Source of the DNA: Holophagaceae bacterium
GTDB lineage: Bacteria; Acidobacteriota; Holophagae; Holophagales; Holophagaceae
Assembly (NCBI GenBank): GCA_003158505.1
Contig: PMJK01000049.1
Location: 12,662 to 20,213, forward strand
Length of the DNA: 7,552 nucleotides
Reading direction: 5' to 3'
The notes under the pieces were generated by a model. That model saw only the letters and a program-made list of their open reading frames with translations, made no database searches and was not told the DNA's origin. The position numbers and the translations under genes were made by a program. Of this stretch, positions 1-5,005 are shown one piece after another (positions within the stretch are counted from its first letter, which is position 1; each line of letters begins with the position of its first letter).

Positions 1-685
1 GGATGTGTTCACGGCCTTCGAAGTCATCAGCGCCGATGCCCTGATTCCGGTGTTCAGGCACCACACGGATATCCGGAATCCCTACGGTTCCGGCCAGGCG
101 CCCGCCTACACGGCCCTGGTGGAGCTCTCCTCGACCCTTCCGGCCACCGCCCTGAATCTGCCGGAGGTCCTGGAGGAACGCCTGGGGGCCTTTCTCGAAG
201 GGGATGGGGGCGAGGACATCACGGACGTCTTCATGGGCAAGCCCGAGGATTTCTGGTCCATCCGGCACCACATCAGCGAAAGCCTGCGAAGCGAGGGGAA
301 GGTGCTGGCCTTCGACATCAGCGTGCCCAGGAGCCGCATGGCCGCCTTCACGGAGGGGGCCCGCGCCCTGCTCGCGGCCGAGTATCCCTTCGTGCGCTGC
401 TGCGATTTCGGCCACTGGGGGGACGGCGGCACCCACCTGAACCTGGTGTGGGATGAGTCGAAATCCCCCGTGACCACGGCGGAGCTGGTGCCCGAACTCC
501 AGACCCGCATCTATGATCTCGCCGTGATGGCATACGACGGAAGCTTCAGCGCCGAGCATGGCGTCGGACCCCACAACCAGCGCTTCTACGATGCCTATAC
601 CTCGGAGCCCATCCGCCGGTTGAACGGAGCGATCAAGGCCCACCTTGATCCGGGCCGCATCCTGGGCACCACGCGCCTCGATTGA
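1..685 (+). CDS. FAD-linked oxidase, C-terminal part (glycolate / D-lactate / D-2-hydroxyglutarate dehydrogenase family); 5' end outside window
   Basis: This is the C-terminal cap and substrate domain of a flavin-dependent 2-hydroxyacid dehydrogenase (FAD-oxidase_C family). These enzymes oxidise a D-2-hydroxyacid to the 2-oxoacid and pass electrons to a carrier. The frame is already open at base 2 and reads through a GTG at 5, so that GTG is internal; the FAD-binding N-terminal half lies upstream of the window. About 227 residues remain. Counting from the codon at 5, the hallmark GHWGDGGTH (residues 136-144) and SAEHGVG (182-188) are present. In D-2-hydroxyglutarate dehydrogenases the equivalent two histidines and glutamate bind a metal, and here they would be H137, H144 and E184. 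The usual GNLH is GGTH, and the usual C-terminal NPGK is replaced by LGTTRLD. The stop is TGA at 683-685. The next gene follows after 13 bases, so the two are probably co-transcribed. The family is secure; the substrate cannot be decided from this fragment. Confidence 0.9.
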   Translation, partial: DVFTAFEVISADALIPVFRHHTDIRNPYGSGQAPAYTALVELSSTLPATALNLPEVLEERLGAFLEGDGGEDITDVFMGKPEDFWSIRHHISESLRSEGKVLAFDISVPRSRMAAFTEGARALLAAEYPFVRCCDFGHWGDGGTHLNLVWDESKSPVTTAELVPELQTRIYDLAVMAYDGSFSAEHGVGPHNQRFYDAYTSEPIRRLNGAIKAHLDPGRILGTTRLD

Positions 686-689
686 TCCT

Positions 690-694
690 GGAGG
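690..694 (+). promoter_or_regulatory. Ribosome binding site GGAGG fixing the GTG start at 699
   Basis: GGAGG ends four bases before the GTG at 699. It lies between the stop of the upstream oxidase gene (683-685) and this GTG, and it is the main reason for choosing 699 over the earlier in-frame ATG at 645, which lies inside the upstream coding region. The spacing is slightly short. Confidence 0.65.
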
Positions 695-698
695 TCCC

Positions 699-1208
699 GT
701 GCGACAGCCCTTCCTGGCACTGGCAGTCGTCGGTTCCCTCGGCGCCCATGCTCCGACCCCGGCATCGGCGGATCCTTTCGCAGCCGTGAGATTCCTGGTG
801 GGGGAGTGGACGGGCGAAGGTGATGGCAAGCCGGGCCAGTCCTCAGGTGAGGCGAGCTTCCGTTTCGAACTGCAGGGCCAGGTCCTGGTGCGTCGCAGCC
901 ACGCCGACTACCCTGCGGCCAACGGCCGCCCGGCCTCCCACCACGAAGACCTGACGACCCTCTTCGCAGAAGGCGGCCAGCTTAAGGCCCTCTACCTGGA
1001 CAATGAGAACCACGTCATCCGCTACCTAGTTTCCGAGGTGCCCGGCGGCGCAGTCTTCACCAGCGAACCAGGTCCGGGCCCACGCTTCCGCCTGACCTAT
1101 CTGCGGAAGTCCGAAGCCCTCGTCACCATTCGCTTCGAGATCGCCCCGACCGGCATACCCGAAGCCTTCTCCACCTATATGGAAGCGATCACCCGCAAGG
1201 TGAAGTGA
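699..1208 (+). CDS. Small secreted protein, predicted beta-barrel with lipocalin-like FLVGEWTGEG motif
   Basis: This gene encodes 169 residues of unknown function. Starting at the GTG at 699 gives a signal peptide: a short basic start (VRQ), a hydrophobic stretch at residues 5-16, and a likely signal peptidase I site after PASA (A24). The mature domain begins with FLVGEWTGEG (32-41). This resembles the L-x-G-x-W-x-G-x-G opening strand of small lipocalin-like or nitrobindin/DUF1579-type beta-barrels that bind hydrophobic ligands or heme. The rest alternates short strand-like segments with Gly/Pro turns (for example residues 52-65, 97-111, 117-136 and 141-149), consistent with an all-beta fold, and there is no cysteine. 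An in-frame ATG at 645 would add 18 residues and bury the signal peptide inside the upstream gene, so I reject it. The gene sits 13 bases after the FAD oxidase gene, probably in the same transcript. The barrel call comes from motif and pattern only; no ligand is inferred. Confidence 0.72.
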   Translation: MRQPFLALAVVGSLGAHAPTPASADPFAAVRFLVGEWTGEGDGKPGQSSGEASFRFELQGQVLVRRSHADYPAANGRPASHHEDLTTLFAEGGQLKALYLDNENHVIRYLVSEVPGGAVFTSEPGPGPRFRLTYLRKSEALVTIRFEIAPTGIPEAFSTYMEAITRKVK

Positions 1209-1230
1209 CCCACGACTGTTTTTCCATTAC

Positions 1231-1267
1231 TGCAAAATGGCCCCCGGAAACCGGGGGCCATTTTGCA
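1231..1267. terminator. Bidirectional intrinsic terminator between convergent genes
   Basis: A perfect inverted repeat with 17-base arms (TGCAAAATGGCCCCCGG and its exact complement) encloses a 3-base loop (1248-1250). The core is a nine-pair GC-rich stem, GGCCCCCGG/CCGGGGGCC. It is flanked by AAAA before and TTTT after, so transcripts from either strand end in stem plus U-run. It starts 23 bases after the stop of the secreted-protein gene (1206-1208) and lies 14 bases beyond the stop of ccsA on the other strand (1281-1283). It can therefore end both transcription units. Confidence 0.88.
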
Positions 1268-1280
1268 GCAGCGGAGGGAA

Positions 1281-3053
1281 CTAGGCTTTCCCGTGCGGCT
1301 TTCCCACCCAGAATCGCGGGGGGGCGTAGCAGATGCCCATGAGGACCACCTGGCTGGCGATGAAGATGGTCAGCGCATAGAAGGCCTGGTCCATGAAACC
1401 GTAGGAGTGGAGTCCCACGCCCAGCATGTTCACGCCGAACCAGGAGCAGGCGGTGATGATATTGCCGAAGATGGCCATCATCATGATGCCGCGCTCGCGG
1501 ACGTAGCCGGCCATCCGGGCGTGGAGGATGATGGCGTTCCACAGCACGATGAGCAGGGCCCCGTTCTCCTTGGGATCCCAGCCCCAGAACCGGCCCCAGG
1601 ACTGGTCGGCCCAGATGCCGCCGAGCACGGTGCCCACGAAGCTGAAGAACAGGGAGAAGCAGATGATGCCGTAGGCCATGTCCGCCAGGGCCTTGTCGGT
1701 CTCCACATCCACCTTGGTGGCGATGTGCTTCCGCAGGGTGTAGGCGATGGCGATGGACCCGGCGAGGAAGGTGCCCGCATAGCCGATGGTGATGGTCACC
1801 ACGTGGGTGGCCAGCCAGAAGTTGGAGTCCAGCACCGCCCGCATCATCTCCATGGTGTCGCCTTCGGTGCCCAGGTTCTGGGCCACGATCAGGGAGGCGA
1901 AACCCGCGGCGGCGGCCACGGCGGTGCCGAAACCCTTCCGGTACATCCGTTCGATGATGAGGCCCAGGATCACAGCGCCCCAGCCCACGAACACGGCCGA
2001 GGAGTAGAGGTTGGTGACCGGGGGACGGCCCTGCAGGATGATGCGGGCGGCCAGGCCCAGGGTGTGGACGATGGCTCCCGCGCAGAGCAGGGAATAGGCG
2101 GTGGGACGCAGCAGTTCGGGCTTCCAGATCCAGGAGATGCAGAGCACGATGAACGCCACGAAATAGATCGACAGACCCACATAGAAGGGCTGGGCCCGGT
2201 TGAAGACCAGTTCGTTGGACGCCTTGGCGAGAGCGCCGGGTTTCAGGGCGGAGACCACGCCGTCCATCTCGGCTAGGGCCTGATTGAAGCTGGCGGGGTC
2301 GTCGGCGAGGTAGGCGGCGTTCAACTTGGCCAGGGGCACCAAGCCGGGATGGAGCGGGGCCCCGGTGTTGGCGGCACTGAGGGCCTGGCCCACGCTCTGC
2401 CAGGCATCGGGGTTCCCCCCGGCCGGGGGTGGCAGCATGCGGAACTGGGCCAGCTGGATCAGGTCCTGATGGCGCAGGTTAGCGTCCGGAGTTCCGATGG
2501 AATTGATCTCCCAGCCCAGCCCTGGCGAGCCCGCCAACTGCAGGGTGTTCCGCAGCTTGTAGTAGAGATAGACGCGATCGAACAGGTTCACGATGGCGCT
2601 CTGGAAGCGCGTGCGCTTCTGGGGCGCGATGGGCTGGGCGGTGGAGGCCTGTTTCTGGATCTCGTCCAGGTGGGGACCGAGATCCCCAAAGCTGAAGTAA
2701 TTGCGGTTCTGCTTCTGCTGAGCGCCGATGAGGCTGATGACTTCCGGATCGTCGATGACGAAGATGGGCTGCTGGTCGGCCACCTGGGAGCGGAACAGTA
2801 CGTCGAGGATCCACTCGTCGGGGCCAACTGTACGGCCTTGGTAGCGGAAGCCCTGGCGGCTGTGGATCACCAGCAGGGAGTTGCGGGCCAGGGAATCCAG
2901 CGGCTTGACGCGGCCGCCTTCCAGGATGGGCAGGTTGCCGAAGCCGCTGACATCGAAGCCGCGGGCCTTGCCGCCGGGCAGGGCGAAAACGAGGGCGATG
3001 AGCAGGGCCAGGACACCGGCGCCCCAGGCGAGGTACTTGTTCACGAAGGTCAT
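1281..3053 (-). CDS. ccsA: Cytochrome c biogenesis protein CcsA (System II), with large N-terminal extra-membrane domain
   Basis: This is the heme-handling subunit of the System II cytochrome c synthase. It presents heme at the outer face of the inner membrane for attachment to apocytochromes. The protein has 590 residues. The C-terminal half is a canonical CcsA core with about nine membrane helices (roughly 289-309, 317-340, 349-368, 375-393, 414-438, 459-479, 496-514, 522-543, 555-575). The WWD signature WADQSWGRFWGWDPKENGAL lies at 481-500. Conserved histidines fall at H417 (P-His1 position), H511 (TM-His2) and H549 (P-His2), with spacing of 94 and 38 residues, close to that known for CcsBA fusions. 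A first helix (7-26) is followed by about 260 mostly soluble residues. These contain LEGGRVKPLDSLAR (44-57), a motif I associate with long CcsA/CcsBA proteins. The ATG at 3051-3053 has an AAGGAGG at 3061-3067, seven bases upstream. That site overlaps the end of resB, whose stop lies 2 bases before this start, so the two are translationally coupled. Typical stand-alone CcsA proteins are near 300-400 residues; here the excess is the N-terminal domain. Confidence 0.95.
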   Translation of the reverse strand: MTFVNKYLAWGAGVLALLIALVFALPGGKARGFDVSGFGNLPILEGGRVKPLDSLARNSLLVIHSRQGFRYQGRTVGPDEWILDVLFRSQVADQQPIFVIDDPEVISLIGAQQKQNRNYFSFGDLGPHLDEIQKQASTAQPIAPQKRTRFQSAIVNLFDRVYLYYKLRNTLQLAGSPGLGWEINSIGTPDANLRHQDLIQLAQFRMLPPPAGGNPDAWQSVGQALSAANTGAPLHPGLVPLAKLNAAYLADDPASFNQALAEMDGVVSALKPGALAKASNELVFNRAQPFYVGLSIYFVAFIVLCISWIWKPELLRPTAYSLLCAGAIVHTLGLAARIILQGRPPVTNLYSSAVFVGWGAVILGLIIERMYRKGFGTAVAAAAGFASLIVAQNLGTEGDTMEMMRAVLDSNFWLATHVVTITIGYAGTFLAGSIAIAYTLRKHIATKVDVETDKALADMAYGIICFSLFFSFVGTVLGGIWADQSWGRFWGWDPKENGALLIVLWNAIILHARMAGYVRERGIMMMAIFGNIITACSWFGVNMLGVGLHSYGFMDQAFYALTIFIASQVVLMGICYAPPRFWVGKPHGKA

Positions 3054-3055
3054 GG

Positions 3056-4216
3056 TCAGCCCTCCTTCTTGTCCTGGCGCCGCTTGAGCGAACGCCGGAG
3101 GACGATGGCGAAGTGCGCGAGCAGGCCAAGGGCGACCAGCACACAGGACACATACGGGAGCAGCCAGCCGGGATTTTCAACCACGGAAAGGACGGACAGG
3201 GTGTCGTTCTTGCCAAAACTCGCCTGGTAGAAGGTTTTGCCCTCGTACCGCAGCGGCTGGTTCATGTAGATCAGCACTTCGCGGGATTCGTTCCGCGAGG
3301 GGTTCGTGATCTGGACCAGACTGGAGAAGTTCTTGGGGATGTCGGTGCCGGGATAGACGTCGTGCTTGAACTGCTTCAGCGTGAAAGCGTAGGGCAGGTA
3401 CTGGCGGCGCAGGCGCATGGAAAGGACGTAGTTGTGTCCCTCGTGGATGAAGGACTGGGGGGCGCCCAAGGCCACGGATGCCAGCCAGATGCCGTAGCTG
3501 TGGCCCCCGGCCACCGGTTCGACGAAGACCGAGGCCTGGTTCATTTCGTTGTCCGCGGAAACCACGGGCTGTTCGACCACGGATATGCCGGGGCCCACGC
3601 CCGCGGTGGCCATGGAAGGCGGCGCGCCTTCGGCCAGGTTGCCCAGTTCGGCATTGGGGAAGAAGCGCTTCACCTTCAGCGTGATGGGCGTTCCTGGGAT
3701 GGCGATGGAACCGCCCTTGGCGAGCAGGGTGTCCGGCACGGAATAGACCTCGTCCCAGGTGGGATCGGTCACATCGATGAGAGCCAGTTCCGTGTTCTTG
3801 TAGCTCTGGACGAAATTGACGGTCTGACCCACCTCGATGGACATATTGGTGTCCACCTGCAGCATGCCGGCCACGAATTCGCCCGCGAAGAGGACGACCA
3901 GCCCGCAATGGACCAGCCACATGCCGGCCTTGGTCCAGCTGAGCTTGATGTCCAGGGTCTTGGCGATGAGGTTGAGGGTGAGGAAGAGCCCCACCAGGGC
4001 GCCCCCTGGAAACGGCAGATACAGGAGCATCGGCTGGCGCCACACGATGAAGCTGCGCATGTAGGCGTTCACGGCACCCTGGGTGCCCATCTCCACCTGG
4101 GCCAGGGTGCAGAGCACCACGAGGCACATCAGGAGCGCGAGCAGCACGATGGTGAGCTGGAAGGACTTGAAGAAAGCCCAGACTCGGGAGGCGATGGTCT
4201 TAATCAAGGCGGACAC
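3056..4216 (-). CDS. resB: Cytochrome c biogenesis protein ResB (Ccs1/CcsB family)
   Basis: ResB is the partner of CcsA in the System II cytochrome c synthase. It is thought to help carry heme and hold or deliver the apocytochrome outside the membrane. The product is 386 residues if the GTG at 4214-4216 is used. Predicted membrane helices lie near residues 20-40, 66-88, 96-118 and 350-374. Between the third and fourth is a large extra-membrane domain (about 119-349), the standard ResB layout. WLVHCGLVVLFAGE (100-113) carries H103, the expected transmembrane heme-ligand histidine (TM-His1). The C-terminus is short and basic (RRSLKRRQDKK). The start is uncertain. The GTG at 4216 has GGGGA almost touching it, whereas a TTG at 4205-4207 lies 8 bases from GGGGAG and would give 383 residues. 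With either start the gene overlaps the end of the lipoprotein gene (17 or 8 bases), and ccsA follows after 2 bases. At under 400 residues it is shorter than the Bacillus protein. Confidence 0.92.
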   Translation of the reverse strand: MSALIKTIASRVWAFFKSFQLTIVLLALLMCLVVLCTLAQVEMGTQGAVNAYMRSFIVWRQPMLLYLPFPGGALVGLFLTLNLIAKTLDIKLSWTKAGMWLVHCGLVVLFAGEFVAGMLQVDTNMSIEVGQTVNFVQSYKNTELALIDVTDPTWDEVYSVPDTLLAKGGSIAIPGTPITLKVKRFFPNAELGNLAEGAPPSMATAGVGPGISVVEQPVVSADNEMNQASVFVEPVAGGHSYGIWLASVALGAPQSFIHEGHNYVLSMRLRRQYLPYAFTLKQFKHDVYPGTDIPKNFSSLVQITNPSRNESREVLIYMNQPLRYEGKTFYQASFGKNDTLSVLSVVENPGWLLPYVSCVLVALGLLAHFAIVLRRSLKRRQDKKEG

Positions 4217-4889
4217 TCCCCAGGATGGTCATGAAATCAGGCTTGGCCTTGGCCACCGGGTCGGCATCCCCGGTCATCTTCAGGAACCAGGTGTTGCCGT
4301 CGGGGGTGCTGATGTAGCCCGCCACCATGCGGCTCTTGGCCTGACCTTCGCTGGTGAAGTCGTACACGTTCAGGGCGCCTGCCTTTGTTTTGAGTACCTT
4401 GCGGGCCTGGGTGAGGCCGGCCTCGTCGAAACCCGGCAGTCCGATCTGCCCGCGCCAGCGGTTGACATTGGCCAACTCGCCGCCGGCCTGGCCCGGCAGT
4501 ACCACCACCGTGGCCTCCAGCTTGCCGGCGAAGGGCGCCTTGAAGGTGGCGAAGCGCATCGTACCTCCGCCCGGCTGTTCGCTCCAGCCCTTGGGCAGGG
4601 ACCATTTCAGGGAACCCTTGGGTGCAGGTGGGGGCGGCATATCGGGCGCCGCGCCGGGGCCGCTGGCCGATTCGCCCGTGCGCTCCCCCATGGGCATGGG
4701 CGGCATGGCCGGCCTGGGACCGGACTGGGCGAAGGGCGCCTCCTTGGGGACACGGAAGTGGGAGACCTCGTCCGATCGGCAGCCCAAGGCCAGGCTGAGC
4801 AACCCGGAACCAATCAGAAGGGACGTCTTGAGCGGAGTGGGACGGAGACAGGGCAGGGGAGCGGACAGATTCGGCAAGGGACTCCTCAT
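4200..4889 (-). CDS. Predicted lipoprotein, first gene of the resB-ccsA operon; proline-rich linker and conserved C-terminal domain of unknown function
   Basis: This gene encodes 229 residues with no biochemically known role that I can name. A hydrophobic segment (about 22-35) ends in LSLALGC, an acceptable lipobox, so C37 is the likely lipidated cysteine. The pre-cysteine part is long for a signal peptide (36 residues) because no later start codon exists in frame; the ATG at 4887-4889 has only a weak GGAA upstream. Residues 45-92 are rich in Pro, Gly and Met (AMPPMPMGE, PDMPPPPAPKG) and look like a flexible tether. Residues 94-229 form a compact domain with LKWSLPKGW (94-102), MRFATFK (111-117), LPGQAGGELANVNRWRGQIG (131-150) and WFLKMTGD (201-208). 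I recall similar NVNRWRGQ-type domains as conserved hypothetical proteins, without an assigned function. The 3' end overlaps the start of resB, and the gene is co-oriented with resB and ccsA. A role as a membrane-anchored accessory in cytochrome c maturation is inference from position only. Confidence 0.85.
   Translation of the reverse strand: MRSPLPNLSAPLPCLRPTPLKTSLLIGSGLLSLALGCRSDEVSHFRVPKEAPFAQSGPRPAMPPMPMGERTGESASGPGAAPDMPPPPAPKGSLKWSLPKGWSEQPGGGTMRFATFKAPFAGKLEATVVVLPGQAGGELANVNRWRGQIGLPGFDEAGLTQARKVLKTKAGALNVYDFTSEGQAKSRMVAGYISTPDGNTWFLKMTGDADPVAKAKPDFMTILGSVRLD
4216..4221 (-). promoter_or_regulatory. Ribosome binding site GGGGAG inside the lipoprotein gene, bearing on the resB start
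   Basis: Read on the minus strand, GGGGAG lies in the last codons of the lipoprotein gene. It is 8 bases before a TTG in the resB frame (4207-4205) and practically abuts the GTG at 4216. The spacing favours the TTG; codon preference favours the GTG. Either way, initiation of resB would occur on ribosomes finishing the lipoprotein gene. Confidence 0.45.
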
Positions 4890-4957
4890 TGGACATTCCA
4901 GAATACCGGAGCTTTCAGGGGATTAACAGGTCGAAATCGGGCAAAGCTCATAGGTTA

Positions 4958-4987
4958 AAAGGCTTAAGTGCCACGTCGATGGCCTTT
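4958..4987 (-). terminator. Possible weak intrinsic terminator after the aromatic amino acid hydroxylase gene
   Basis: On the minus strand AAAGGC (4987-4982) can pair with GCCTTT (4963-4958) across an 18-base loop, followed by one more T and then AA. A competing small stem, GCCA/TGGC, exists inside it. The stem is short and the loop long, so this is only a candidate. It starts about 20 bases after the hydroxylase stop (5006-5008). The rest of the 116-base gap 4890-5005 must also hold any promoter for the lipoprotein-resB-ccsA operon, but I see no hexamer pair there good enough to call. Confidence 0.25.
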
Positions 4988-5005
4988 GCCAACCGGTGAT
5001 CCAGC

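Noticed and set aside
645..698. Earlier ATG for the secreted protein
   Set aside because: It lies inside the upstream coding region and would hide the signal peptide; GGAGG favours the GTG at 699.
1263..2276. Long plus-strand open frame (337 codons) opposite ccsA
   Set aside because: Its translation is a low-complexity His/Gly/Glu/Asp-rich string typical of the antisense of a GC-biased gene; the minus strand encodes an unmistakable CcsA with its WWD motif.
2349..3230. Plus-strand open frame (293 codons) opposite ccsA and the end of resB
   Set aside because: It crosses the resB-ccsA junction and has no family features; its openness is explained by third-position GC bias on the coding strand.
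3113..4234. Plus-strand open frame (373 codons) spanning nearly all of resB
   Set aside because: His/Gly/Asp/Glu-rich composition with no domain; it is a shadow of the clearly recognisable ResB.
4237..4896. Alternative minus-strand frame (219 codons) overlapping the lipoprotein gene
   Set aside because: It is Arg/Gly/His-rich with no signal peptide; the other frame has a lipobox and a coherent domain.
4965..4980. TGGCAC on the minus strand as a sigma-54 promoter upstream of the lipoprotein operon
   Set aside because: The -12 TTGC element is absent at the required spacing; only the -24-like half matches.
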